DNA of 64,000 nt. Origin: Polynucleobacter sp. 86C-FISCH (GTDB taxonomy: Bacteria; Pseudomonadota; Gammaproteobacteria; Burkholderiales; Burkholderiaceae). Of the stretch, positions 8,616 to 17,001 are shown piece after piece. The position numbers were made by a program, and so were the translations under genes. Within the stretch, counting starts at the first letter, position 1, and each line of letters begins with the position of its first letter. The stretch spans positions 396,253 to 460,252 of the forward strand of contig NZ_JACVOL010000001.1 in NCBI RefSeq assembly GCF_018882415.1. Reading direction: 5' to 3'. The notes beneath the pieces are model-generated. The model ran no database searches and was not told the DNA's origin. It worked only from the letters and a program-made list of their open reading frames with translations.

Positions 8616-10295
8616 TTAAATTGGAATTGAAGCAGTCAACCAATAGCGGTTGGCACTGGTGCCACCGTTTTGATTGAGGTAATTTGAAACGCTTGGTGAT
8701 AAGGAACCAGATCTTTGCGCCCAGGTTCCTTTGATATTGATGTTGTATGGACCAACCCACATCAAGCTCAAGCCATAGCCTTGCAATACATAGTTGTTTG
8801 AGACAGTGTTAATGGCGGGATTAAATTTCCAGGTCTGCACATTACCTAAGTCATAAAAGCCGGCGAGCTGAGAATTGAATGGCAAGTTTTGTCTCAACTC
8901 AACTGTAGTGAGATTGCCCTGGCTAGCAGCACCTTGTCCGGAGCCATAAGCGCGCACGTTAAGTGGCCCACCCAGATACATTTGCTCTGAGCTATCCATA
9001 TTTTTGCTGGCCAACTGACCAGAGACAGATACATACGCAGTTAAACCATCAATCACAGCTTGATTGCGATTAAACGCGTAACGCATCTTGGCAAAGTTAC
9101 CGGCAACACCGTAGCTGCTGTTATAAAAACCGCCAACATTGCGACTAATATCGCCACCAGACAACATCACCGATCCGTTATTAATGGCGCCACCACCGAT
9201 GCCGTCTAATAAATTTCCGCTGAGACCAATTTGAGCAACGCTCGTGGTGTACGTTTGGTCCCGATTGACTCCAGCAATCGTCCAGTTTTTAAAATCACTG
9301 TAGTTCCAGTTAAATACTGAAACTAAGTTTGCAGGTCGACTACGTATCACTGGGTAACTTGCTTCTACGCCACCCGTGTTTGCAATACCGTTGGCGTACA
9401 AACTTTGAAAGCTTTGGTTGAGCACTCGATACGCCATCGTGCTGCCATTCACACCAACGCGCAAACCATCAGTGCCAACCGGCGCTGTGAAACTCAGCCT
9501 ACCGTAACTATTGCCTTCAGAGTACAAGCCATACGCTGATAGTTGATCACCAGAACCGAAGAGGCCATTCACGTTAACGAGAGCAGAGCTACGAATCTTT
9601 CCGGTATTGCTATCGCCATAGTTATCAACTGCAACTTGCCCACCAAAGAGCGGCTTATCTTCAACTGTTAATAGCAAAACAGTTTCACCCTGCTTGAGAC
9701 CGCTTTGCAAAGTACCGCTCACGGTTACATCCGGCAAATCATTGAGAGTTAAGAGCGCGCGATCTAATTGCTCCAGCGAAAGCTCGCTGAGTTTTGGAAT
9801 GCGCCCATATATCCATTCCTCAACACGTTGATCGCTCACTCGCTTTGAGCGGTTATCAATACGGATGCCACCAAGCTTGGCTTCAACAATCTGAATGGTC
9901 ACCACACCGGCAGTGATGTCTTGCTTGGGAAGAATGGCGCGTACTAACCACCCCTGCTCGCGGTAGTACTCAACGATGACATCAGTAATGGTATTGAGAT
10001 CATCAAATGTAATTGGCTTACCTAAGAACGAAGCAACCAACTTTTGTAATTGGCTACTAGGCACCTTGGTATTTCCAACGAATACAAACTCTTTAGCGAC
10101 AAAGGTAACTTGCCCTGGTTTTGGCTCTGCAGGAGCAGGCTCGGCGACTTTGGGATTTGGGACTGGCTCAGGGAGAATATTCTGGCCGGGCTCTAATTCT
10201 CGGTTTTGCTGGAGTAGCTGACCCGCAGAAGTCTGCGCATGCGCAAAATTAAGACAAACAAGCATCCCTATGAGGATCCCTGTAGGGATTTTCAT
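8616..10295 (-). CDS. TpsB outer-membrane transporter (ShlB/FhaC/HecB family)
   Basis: Two-partner-secretion pore that would export the adjacent TpsA across the outer membrane. With ATG at 10295 the protein has 559 aa and starts with a clear signal peptide (MKIPTGILIGMLVCLNFAHA). A Pro/Glu-rich linker follows, then a ShlB-type POTRA region (about residues 60-210; FVFVGNTKVPSSQL, IVEYYREQGW), then the 16-strand barrel. The loop motif VRAYGSGQGAASQG matches the conserved VRGY-type L6 hairpin of Omp85/TpsB proteins. The frame extends to an ATG at 10340, but those 15 extra residues would spoil the signal peptide. The 10295 start also places the upstream dyad at nearly the same distance (83 bases) as at the other gene that carries it (77 bases). 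Confidence 0.93.
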   Translation of the reverse strand: MKIPTGILIGMLVCLNFAHAQTSAGQLLQQNRELEPGQNILPEPVPNPKVAEPAPAEPKPGQVTFVAKEFVFVGNTKVPSSQLQKLVASFLGKPITFDDLNTITDVIVEYYREQGWLVRAILPKQDITAGVVTIQIVEAKLGGIRIDNRSKRVSDQRVEEWIYGRIPKLSELSLEQLDRALLTLNDLPDVTVSGTLQSGLKQGETVLLLTVEDKPLFGGQVAVDNYGDSNTGKIRSSALVNVNGLFGSGDQLSAYGLYSEGNSYGRLSFTAPVGTDGLRVGVNGSTMAYRVLNQSFQSLYANGIANTGGVEASYPVIRSRPANLVSVFNWNYSDFKNWTIAGVNRDQTYTTSVAQIGLSGNLLDGIGGGAINNGSVMLSGGDISRNVGGFYNSSYGVAGNFAKMRYAFNRNQAVIDGLTAYVSVSGQLASKNMDSSEQMYLGGPLNVRAYGSGQGAASQGNLTTVELRQNLPFNSQLAGFYDLGNVQTWKFNPAINTVSNNYVLQGYGLSLMWVGPYNINIKGTWAQRSGSLSPSVSNYLNQNGGTSANRYWLTASIPI

Positions 10296-10374
10296 AGGTC
10301 TAAGGCTTTTGCTGACAATTTTAATGACGCGCGTACACATGCACGCGATTTTAAAAAAGTGCAGGGATTTTCAT

Positions 10375-10393
10375 AATGTACCTTGGTACAGGT
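10375..10393 (-). promoter_or_regulatory. Lux-box-like operator upstream of tpsB
   Basis: On the minus strand the site reads ACCTGTACCAAGGTACATT, identical to 14274-14292. The core is a dyad, TGTACC-AA-GGTACA. The left half ACCTGTA equals the lux-box half-site and the right half keeps TACA at the correct 6-base spacing. It lies in the divergent region between tpsB and the histidine kinase gene. Binding by the nearby LuxR-HTH regulator is inferred. Confidence 0.6.
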
Positions 10394-10400
10394 GTACACC
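10391..10400. promoter_or_regulatory. Perfect palindrome GGTGTACACC next to the lux-box-like site
   Basis: A 10-bp perfect palindrome that overlaps the end of the 19-bp site by three bases and is absent from the second copy. It could be an accessory half-site for the same regulator or part of the divergent kinase promoter. Confidence 0.35.
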
Positions 10401-10536
10401 AAAAAACTCTCTTTATTTAGCATTTGACTACAGTGAAGTGCCAAAGTTGGGTCTAAATGAAAATTTTGGACAGTGAGTTGTCAATAGGTAGAAAATGGCT
10501 AATTCTGAAAATATCTACAAATCTTAAGCAAATGAT

Positions 10537-11973
10537 ATGAATTCATACGCAACACTCACCTTCATTTACACCCTTTTCACATTCATATCTATCAGCATTT
10601 TGTGCTTGTCATTCAAAAAGAAAATGGATGAATCCGCAATTTATTTTTTAATTTCTGAAATATGTATGGGCATTACTTCTGGGACCATATTTCTAATCAA
10701 CATTAACACCTTAAGCGCCAGCTCTCCATGGACAGGAATCCCAATCCTATCAGCCCTGGGAGCAGAGGCAGCCATTCTATTTAGCATCTTATCTTTAGCT
10801 AAAAATATTCAAAAGAAGTGGTTCATTTTGGTGATGCTCATCATTGCCTCCATCACTGTTTTTATTGAAATGATGCGTGCTGATTTAGAACCGCGCTTAG
10901 TCATTTTGATGATCTCAATATGCTTGACCACCCTATTTAGCATTAACTACTGGGTGTGTAGATTTCAGCTGCCAGTAGCGCTTGGTCAAAATCAATTTAT
11001 GCGATGGTTTACCTGGTTTGAGTTAGGTATGGTTGTCTATGGCGCAATGAGAATTTTGGGATATTTTTCACCGACCCCCATTCGCCCATGGGAAACGCCT
11101 AGTGCGATCGCACTCATTGCCTTTTCGTTCTATCTAGTTTTGGGGACCTTTCGTTATATCTCCTATATTGGGCTTCGCATAAGTTGGATAAACCCTGCAA
11201 GCCCCACCCAGAACCCTCTGAATAGACCTCTTGTAAATGCAATTGAAGAAAAGGATCAGCTACTGAGAGGCTTAATCGCATCCAATAGAGTTATTGGTAT
11301 TAGCGCGCTAGCAAGCTCACTTGCCCATCAACTCAGTCAGCCCCTAACAACAATCGCATTACGCGCTGATACCATCCGAAGAGACTTAACCAAATCCACC
11401 GATGACAAACAATTTGTTTCATCTTTGGATGAAATCTCAGAGCAATCGACCAAACTTGCGCTGCTTGTTCAAAATCTCAGGCAATTATTTGGCTCTAGAA
11501 GCTATGAATTTACCTCGGTCAATCTCCAAAAAATTACTGATGAAATTATTGATATTGTTGAACCAAGTTTGCAGGCTAAAAAAATTATTCTTAATAAAGA
11601 ATACATTGGTAATCAAGAGATCTATGGGGATAGCATTCAAATTCAGCAGGTGCTAATTAACATTCTCAACAATGCAATTGATGAGTTAACTGAAAATCAA
11701 CCAAACCATAAGATCATTTCAATTCGACTTGAGAGTAATGAAAAATTTGCCATTATCACTATTGCTGACAATGGTTCCGGTATCTCTTCATCAGCACTCT
11801 CCACGATGTTTGAACTCTATAAAACTTCCAAGAAATCTGGGCTTGGGGTTGGCTTATGGCTTTGCAAAACTATCATAGAGCGCCACCATGGCTTTATTTC
11901 CGCATCCAATGATCCACATGGTGGAGCCATATTTAAGATTGAAATTCCGCTGTATTTAGGACTAAATCATTGA
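10537..11973 (+). CDS. Membrane-bound sensor histidine kinase
   Basis: Sensor kinase of 478 aa. The first 215 residues form about seven hydrophobic segments with little periplasmic sequence, so the sensor is embedded in the inner membrane and the signal is unknown. The transmitter follows: phospho-acceptor H264 in SLAHQLSQPL (the H-x-x-x-Q-P-L type of FixL/TodS-like kinases), N379 in NILNNAIDEL, G1 box DNGSGIS (411-417) and G2 box GLGVGL (435-440). The stop overlaps the regulator start by 4 bases, so the two form one operon. It diverges from tpsB across a region with a lux-box-like dyad. Confidence 0.93.
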   Translation: MNSYATLTFIYTLFTFISISILCLSFKKKMDESAIYFLISEICMGITSGTIFLININTLSASSPWTGIPILSALGAEAAILFSILSLAKNIQKKWFILVMLIIASITVFIEMMRADLEPRLVILMISICLTTLFSINYWVCRFQLPVALGQNQFMRWFTWFELGMVVYGAMRILGYFSPTPIRPWETPSAIALIAFSFYLVLGTFRYISYIGLRISWINPASPTQNPLNRPLVNAIEEKDQLLRGLIASNRVIGISALASSLAHQLSQPLTTIALRADTIRRDLTKSTDDKQFVSSLDEISEQSTKLALLVQNLRQLFGSRSYEFTSVNLQKITDEIIDIVEPSLQAKKIILNKEYIGNQEIYGDSIQIQQVLINILNNAIDELTENQPNHKIISIRLESNEKFAIITIADNGSGISSSALSTMFELYKTSKKSGLGVGLWLCKTIIERHHGFISASNDPHGGAIFKIEIPLYLGLNH

Positions 11974-12617
11974 AAACAAATAAATCTCGAGTCATTATTG
12001 TTGAAGATGACATTGCCCTCAAGCAAAGCCTTACTGACTGGCTTAGCTCAGACTATGAAGTAAGTAACTTCGATTCTGCAGAGCTCTTTTTAAATGCTCT
12101 AAATGACTTTGAATTCGAAGATGGCATCCCCACCTGCATTCTGCTCGACTTTCAAATGTCGGGCATGACTGGTGTCGAACTTCAATCCACTCTCAAGCTT
12201 ATGAATATTGACTACCCCATCATCTTCATGAGTGGCAATGCGCAGCAAGCAGATATTGTTGATGCATGGCGAGGTGGCGCAATAGATTTCCTCCTAAAGC
12301 CATTCTCTGGAGCCCAGGTTAGCCAAGCCCTTACGGCAATCTTCAATAAATCGACAAAAATTAAACTTGATAAACCACAGCAAGATCCTAAGGTTGCAGT
12401 TGATATTCCGATTAGCCAACGAGAAGCTGAGGTATTACTGCTTTTGGGTACAGGGAATCGCCAAGTAGAGGTTGCAAGGCAACTAAACATTACTCTTCGT
12501 ACCGTAAAGATGCATAGGGCCAATCTGAAGAATAAGCTAGGACTCAATACCCTCTTTGATCTCACTCGCTACTGTGATCTATATGCATCCTCTATAGAGA
12601 AAATAGCAAAGAGCTAA
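11970..12617 (+). CDS. Response regulator, FixJ/NarL type (receiver plus LuxR HTH)
   Basis: 215 aa. The receiver domain is at about 5-120, with acidic pocket residues in VEDD, phospho-acceptor D60 (CILLDFQMSG), the conserved S/T region IIFMSGN and K110 (FLLKPF). A LuxR-type helix-turn-helix lies at about 148-203 (SQREAEVLLLLGTGNRQVEVAR, then ITLRTVKMHRANL). Translation starts at TTG 11970, overlapping the kinase stop, which indicates translational coupling. The regulator is flanked on both sides by surface-protein genes whose promoters share a lux-box-like dyad, so they are its most likely targets. Confidence 0.93.
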   Translation: MKTNKSRVIIVEDDIALKQSLTDWLSSDYEVSNFDSAELFLNALNDFEFEDGIPTCILLDFQMSGMTGVELQSTLKLMNIDYPIIFMSGNAQQADIVDAWRGGAIDFLLKPFSGAQVSQALTAIFNKSTKIKLDKPQQDPKVAVDIPISQREAEVLLLLGTGNRQVEVARQLNITLRTVKMHRANLKNKLGLNTLFDLTRYCDLYASSIEKIAKS

Positions 12618-12647
12618 AAGATCTAACAGTCAACCTAGCAGAAAACA

Positions 12648-12679
12648 AAAAACCCGCCACATTGATGAGGCGGGTTTTT
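12648..12679. terminator. Bidirectional Rho-independent terminator
   Basis: An 11-bp stem, AAAAACCCGCC / GGCGGGTTTTT, with a 10-base loop. A-rich and T-rich flanks serve the regulator gene (plus) and the secreted beta-barrel gene (minus). Confidence 0.9.
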
Positions 12680-12697
12680 ATCTGAGTAGCTAGCTAT

Positions 12698-14200
12698 TTA
12701 GAAACCAACTGTATATGTTGCCATCACAGTAGTGGTTGATACAGCTTGGTATGCTTCTTGACGATAGATGCCAGTTACACCAAGACGCTGGTTCTTCTCT
12801 ACATCGTAAGTAGCGCCAACAGTAGCTGTTGGGCGATTCTTCACTGGGTTAGCATTAAAGTTAACTGGAGTTAAACCAGTAATGGTTGAGCTAGTCCCGC
12901 TCACTGTTCCTGCAGCAGTATTAGTATCGGATTCAATACCAGCGCTTGCAAACAAGTTGGTCTTTGGAATACCTCTAAATGAGCCCCCAACACCAGCCAA
13001 CAATGTCGTTGCGTTGGTATTCACAGCGCCAAATGTCAATGGAGCTGTTACGCCAGCTGAAGCACCCTCTGTATAACCACCCATATTGTTCTGGCTATAA
13101 CGAACACCAGCATATGGAGAAACTACAAAAGATTGACCTAAACCAAAGCCATATTTAGCAGTTAACTGAGCACCTTGGCTAATTAAGGTAGAAGAACCTG
13201 TACCAGCTTGTGAAGTGCCAACTACTTGACGGTTAATCGTAGTGTCCTTTTGACCATAGGCAATAGAACCACGTACTTCAGTACCAGTGTCATCTTGTCT
13301 TTGATTCCAAGCAGCAAACAAACCAATCAATGGCGTGTTGTTGCTCAAGTTCACAGTAGAGCCACCGTTATTAACTGACAAGTTCTGGTCAGCATAAGCA
13401 CCGATACGCACTGAAGTGATTGGACGGTAAGCCGCAATTAACAATGCGCTAGTGTTATTTAAACCATTAGCAGCTTGTACTGCAGTGTTACGACCACCAG
13501 CAGATACGCAAATATTGTTCTTATCAAACAAAGTGCAGTCATAAGTAAAGCTATTGGCCAATACAGAGTTTTGCAATGCATAAGTGCCTTGCAATGCTTG
13601 GGCAGTGTTGACTATAGATTGCTGAGTTGAGGCCTGAAGAAGCGCGGCGGCAATTGCAGCTTGAGCTGCTGCAATTTCTTCAGCGGTTGGGCCGGATGGT
13701 GTTGGTGCTGGACCACTACCATCAGTAAATAGTATGTTGCTTATGGTGAATGCAGAGGCATCATTTGAAAGAGCAAATCTGAGACTTCGGTTGCTACCAA
13801 TCATTGCCGAAACAGCAGCTGCAGAGAGGGAGTAAGTACTGGTTCCTGCTGCAATTGCAGAAGTAGTAAATCCACCAACAATAATAGTAAAAGGGGCTGG
13901 TCTGAAATTAATATTTTGTCCAGAGGCGTCAGTGGTGAAAATTGCGCGATCCAAACTAAACCTTAAGGTGTAGCTTTGCCCTGAGACAATATTGAAGTTA
14001 TTGGTCACGAAAGTAGTGCTGTTGGTGGCATTTGGGCCAAACCCCGACACAGCTGATGCTACGGATAATCCCGAAGCCGTGCCATCCGATGGGGTTAAAG
14101 ATGTAATGAGATTAGTCTGCGCATACACGCTTACTGATGTCGTCGCTCCAGCAACTAATACAGATGCAAAAGCGATTTTTTTAAGATTTAATAATTTCAT
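12698..14200 (-). CDS. Secreted outer-membrane beta-barrel (autotransporter-like) protein
   Basis: 500 aa with a signal peptide (KKIAFASVLVAGATTSVSVYAQ). Residues about 28-160 form a small beta-rich, Ser/Thr/Ala-rich domain. A helical linker follows (AEEIAAAQAAIAAALLQAS, about 173-191). A Cys pair (CTLFDKNNIC) leads into a C-terminal barrel of about 270 residues with alternating aromatic strands. The last residues YTVGF end in Phe, the usual barrel-assembly signal. This resembles a short autotransporter with a tiny passenger, but the exact family is not recognised. It sits downstream of a lux-box-like site matching that of tpsB and is convergent with the regulator gene. Confidence 0.8.
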   Translation of the reverse strand: MKLLNLKKIAFASVLVAGATTSVSVYAQTNLITSLTPSDGTASGLSVASAVSGFGPNATNSTTFVTNNFNIVSGQSYTLRFSLDRAIFTTDASGQNINFRPAPFTIIVGGFTTSAIAAGTSTYSLSAAAVSAMIGSNRSLRFALSNDASAFTISNILFTDGSGPAPTPSGPTAEEIAAAQAAIAAALLQASTQQSIVNTAQALQGTYALQNSVLANSFTYDCTLFDKNNICVSAGGRNTAVQAANGLNNTSALLIAAYRPITSVRIGAYADQNLSVNNGGSTVNLSNNTPLIGLFAAWNQRQDDTGTEVRGSIAYGQKDTTINRQVVGTSQAGTGSSTLISQGAQLTAKYGFGLGQSFVVSPYAGVRYSQNNMGGYTEGASAGVTAPLTFGAVNTNATTLLAGVGGSFRGIPKTNLFASAGIESDTNTAAGTVSGTSSTITGLTPVNFNANPVKNRPTATVGATYDVEKNQRLGVTGIYRQEAYQAVSTTTVMATYTVGF

Positions 14201-14273
14201 TTTTTACCTTGGATTTCCCAATTCGGGGATTAAATTTACTGCCCGAATTTTCCTTTAATGGCGGTAGCCAAAC

Positions 14274-14292
14274 AATGTACCTTGGTACAGGT
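14274..14292 (-). promoter_or_regulatory. Lux-box-like operator upstream of the beta-barrel gene
   Basis: Same 19 bases as 10375-10393 (ACCTGTACCAAGGTACATT on the minus strand), 77 bases from the dyad core to the ATG at 14200. Flanking sequence is unrelated to the other copy, so the shared block is a site and not a duplication. The rest of 14201-14411 holds only a small dyad, CATCGG/CCGATG, at 14340-14356. Confidence 0.6.
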
Positions 14293-14411
14293 AGCCTGCA
14301 TTTATTGGCCCCCTTGGCAAATTAACCACAAATACCACCCATCGGCATCACCGATGGATATCCGCCTCTCATTTTTCGGCGACCCTCAACGTCTTTAGCA
14401 TCTTGAATTGA

Positions 14412-14443
14412 AAAAGCCCCTGAACTTTCATTCAGGGGCTTTT
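14412..14443 (-). terminator. Rho-independent terminator after the hydroxyacid dehydrogenase gene
   Basis: A 13-bp stem (AAAAGCCCCTGAA / TTCAGGGGCTTTT) with a 6-base loop. A T-run follows on the minus strand. It lies 23 bases past the stop of the minus-strand gene at 14467. Confidence 0.88.
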
Positions 14444-14466
14444 GTGTTTTCTACTTTTAAGGATTG

Positions 14467-15336
14467 TTATTTGATGTATCTCGTATAGATCACTTGCGTT
14501 CCATCACGTGAGCAACCTTTAGCAACTAATTCATCATAGAGTTTTTTAGCTAAGGCTAAGGCTGGTAATTCCAGTTTGACCTTGTCCGCTTCTTCTAATG
14601 CGATACCCAAGTCTTTTAAGAAGTGCTCTACATAGAATCCTGGAGCGTAGTCACCAACAATCATCTTCGCGCCAAGATTTATCAACTGAAATCCAGATGC
14701 AGCACCGCCGCCAATAGATTCCATTACCGTTTCGGGATTGAGGCCTACTGATTTAGCGTAACCCAGACCTTCACCTACACCCATGATGGTTCCAGCGATC
14801 ACAATCTGATTACACATTTTGGTATGTTGTCCAGCGCCAGGACCACCTTGCAACACTACATTGGTACCCATGATTTTAAGAACTGGGAGCACTGCATCAA
14901 AGTCAGCCTGCTTGCCGCCCACCATGATCGAGAGTTTGGCATTGCGTGCGCCGATATCTCCACCAGAAACAGGCGCATCCAAACTATGGCAGCCACGCTT
15001 TTCTGCTTCTTCTGCAATTCTCTTAGCCAAAGATGGACTAGAAGTTGTCATATCGATGAGATACGCATTCTTGGCGCGATCCAAAATATTGCCGGCGCCA
15101 AAGTAAACATCTTCAACATCGGATGGGTAACCAACCATCGTGATGATGACATCAGACTCAGCAGCGAGATCGCCAATAGTGTCAAACCACTTAGCGCCTT
15201 TTGCAACTAAATCATCGGTCTTGGCTTTTGAGCGATTAAATACATTTAAAGGGTGGCCGGCAGCCAACAAATGCCCTGCCATGCTTTGACCCATGATGCC
15301 TAGGCCAATAAAGCCTACTCTTAATTTATTGCTCAT
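14467..15336 (-). CDS. Beta-hydroxyacid dehydrogenase (3-hydroxyisobutyrate dehydrogenase / tartronate semialdehyde reductase family)
   Basis: 289 aa, full family length. The Rossmann motif GFIGLGIMG is at 8-16. The substrate-loop signature DAPVSGGDIGARNA is at 120-133, and the catalytic Lys is K173 in GQHTKMCNQ. The enzyme would carry out NAD(P)-dependent oxidation or reduction of a small beta-hydroxyacid; the GxxGxG loop does not settle NAD versus NADP. Closest in pattern to GarR/GlxR (2-hydroxy-3-oxopropionate reductase), but no glyoxylate carboligase or hydroxypyruvate isomerase is adjacent, so the substrate stays open. Single-gene transcript with its own terminator. Confidence 0.88.
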   Translation of the reverse strand: MSNKLRVGFIGLGIMGQSMAGHLLAAGHPLNVFNRSKAKTDDLVAKGAKWFDTIGDLAAESDVIITMVGYPSDVEDVYFGAGNILDRAKNAYLIDMTTSSPSLAKRIAEEAEKRGCHSLDAPVSGGDIGARNAKLSIMVGGKQADFDAVLPVLKIMGTNVVLQGGPGAGQHTKMCNQIVIAGTIMGVGEGLGYAKSVGLNPETVMESIGGGAASGFQLINLGAKMIVGDYAPGFYVEHFLKDLGIALEEADKVKLELPALALAKKLYDELVAKGCSRDGTQVIYTRYIK

Positions 15337-15413
15337 TTGTTTCGTCCCTTTTGTAGTATTTTTTAGGTAATTTCTGTACCTAGTGATTATATTGTTCTAA
15401 GGGGAATTGGTGT

Positions 15414-15605
15414 TTATTCGTCCCAAGGGAATCTGGCGCGAGACAAATCCTCCATGATTTCACGCTTACTCTTAGCCGCTTTTCTAGAGCTATACGAGCT
15501 TTCTTGATTTTCGCCCTGCTGCTTTGGGGCGCTTGCTTGCTCTTGCTCCGCCCCTTCTGTCATCGGGCTTTCCTTTTCAGGCTCTGAATTCAAGTGGTTG
15601 GCCAT
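15414..15605 (-). CDS. Small hydrophilic protein of unknown function
   Basis: 63 aa, not recognised. Very rich in Glu, Gln, Ser and Lys, with no hydrophobic core until the C-terminal REIMEDLSRARFPWDE. The N-terminal part is likely disordered. It begins 2 bases after the stop of the VOC-family gene, so it is probably the last gene of that operon. An internal ATG at codon 15 is an alternative start. Confidence 0.55.
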   Translation of the reverse strand: MANHLNSEPEKESPMTEGAEQEQASAPKQQGENQESSYSSRKAAKSKREIMEDLSRARFPWDE

Positions 15606-15607
15606 GA

Positions 15608-16000
15608 TTAAATAAGCTCAGAAATTTCAATGAGGTTTTGATCTGGATCGCGCACATACACAGAGTTAATCTTTTGTGTTGCTCCGGTACGGATCACGGG
15701 GCCCTCGATAATTGGCCAAGCTTCGGCTTTGAGTTTTTCAATTACCTGCACCAGCGGGCGATCAGCAATAAAGCAAAGATCCAATGCTCCGGGCGTTGGA
15801 ATATCGGCCTTGGGCTCAAACTCTTTACCCTTAATGTGCAAGTTAATTTTTTGGTTGCCGAACTTAAATGCCTTACGCTCGACTGACGGAGTGCCGCCAA
15901 TAAAAGACTCCAGTTTCATCCCCATAACGCGGGTATAAAAATCTACGCACTCTGCCTCCTTTGCAGTAGTGAGTACTAAGTGATCTAAATGGTCAATCAT
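15608..16000 (-). CDS. VOC (glyoxalase/dioxygenase) family protein
   Basis: 130 aa, a single VOC domain. It opens with IDHLDHLVLTTAKEAECVDFY, where His is a metal-ligand position. DLCFIAD sits mid-domain and the end is VYVRDPDQNLIEISEL, where the Glu is the typical last metal ligand. It resembles the short glyoxalase-like proteins of the STM3117 group. The substrate cannot be told from the sequence. It lies 16 bases downstream of the HMG-CoA-lyase-like gene in the same operon. Confidence 0.85.
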   Translation of the reverse strand: MIDHLDHLVLTTAKEAECVDFYTRVMGMKLESFIGGTPSVERKAFKFGNQKINLHIKGKEFEPKADIPTPGALDLCFIADRPLVQVIEKLKAEAWPIIEGPVIRTGATQKINSVYVRDPDQNLIEISELI

Positions 16001-16016
16001 GATCTAATCCTTCCGC

Positions 16017-16952
16017 TTATTGAGCACGACGTAATTCATCTACGTAGGTTGGCTCTGGATGCAATGTATAAGTGCTACCCGCCTTAGCTACTTGGCCTGG
16101 CACCTCATGCCCGACAATCTTTGGCAATTGTTTTGCCAGTTGCAATAACTTAGGGATATTCATTCCAGTGTCATATCCCATCGCATCAAGCATATGAATG
16201 GCATCTTCACTGGAGATATTGCCACTTGCTCCCGGTGCATATGGGCACCCACCAAGACCGCCCAAGGAACCATCAAAGCGCACGATGCCAGATTGAACTG
16301 CAGCCAGGACATTGGCTAGACCCATGCCTCTGGTGTTATGGAAATGTAAGGTCAGCTGCAAATTAGGAAAACGTTTTTGCATTGCCTCACTCATCTTTTT
16401 GACTTGCTCGGGATTAGCCATGCCTGTTGTATCGCAAATCGTTAACCCTCTTACACCGAGATCAGCAAAGCGTTGTGCAAATTGCTCAACTACAGCTTGA
16501 GGAACTTCACCTTCCATTGGGCAACCAAAGGATGTCGATAGCGAAACATTGATTGGTGTTCTGCCATCAACATATTTAATAACTTCAGCAAGCCCCGCAA
16601 AGCTTTTCTCTCGACCCATTCTCAGATTGGCGAGGTTATGTGTCTCTGAAGTCGACATCACGAGATTGAATTCATCCGCCTTGGATTCAAATGCCCTCTC
16701 GGCACCCCTCAAATTGGGCACCAATACGGTGTACTCCACTCCTGGCACTCGCTTAATACGACCCATCACCTCCTCTGCATCACGCAGCATGGGAATTGCC
16801 TTAGGAGAAGTAAATGAGGTCACCTCAATTTTGGCAAATCCACATTCACTCAACTTATCAACCAACTTTACCTTATCGTCTGTTGGCACAAAGTTAGCTT
16901 CAATCTGCAAGCCATCCCTCATTACTACGTCATTGAAATAAATTCTGATCAT
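16017..16952 (-). CDS. Hydroxymethylglutaryl-CoA lyase family protein
   Basis: 311 aa from ATG 16952, chosen because AAAGAG precedes it and the upstream extension (to 17018) is a low-complexity Lys/Asn run. A TIM-barrel lyase of the HMGL family: NDVVMRDGLQ at the N-terminus, metal-binding His pair in LTLHFHN (about 203-205) and the active-site signature GGLGGCPYAPGASGN with Cys at about 236. It would cleave a 3-hydroxy-3-methyl-acyl-CoA into acetyl-CoA and a keto acid. It follows a family III CoA-transferase by 49 bases, so the pair may activate and split a branched or C5 dicarboxylic acid such as citramalate, hydroxymethylglutarate or a relative. Confidence 0.88.
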   Translation of the reverse strand: MIRIYFNDVVMRDGLQIEANFVPTDDKVKLVDKLSECGFAKIEVTSFTSPKAIPMLRDAEEVMGRIKRVPGVEYTVLVPNLRGAERAFESKADEFNLVMSTSETHNLANLRMGREKSFAGLAEVIKYVDGRTPINVSLSTSFGCPMEGEVPQAVVEQFAQRFADLGVRGLTICDTTGMANPEQVKKMSEAMQKRFPNLQLTLHFHNTRGMGLANVLAAVQSGIVRFDGSLGGLGGCPYAPGASGNISSEDAIHMLDAMGYDTGMNIPKLLQLAKQLPKIVGHEVPGQVAKAGSTYTLHPEPTYVDELRRAQ

Positions 16953-17001
16953 TTTTTCTCTTTGCTTATTTTTATTTGTTTCTTTGTCTTTTTTCTTATT
17001 T

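Noticed and set aside
10340..10375. Short frame MKIPALF at 10373 resembling the tpsB start MKIPT
   Set aside because: Seven codons only. The similarity covers 12 bases and may be chance or a decayed duplication; no evidence of translation.
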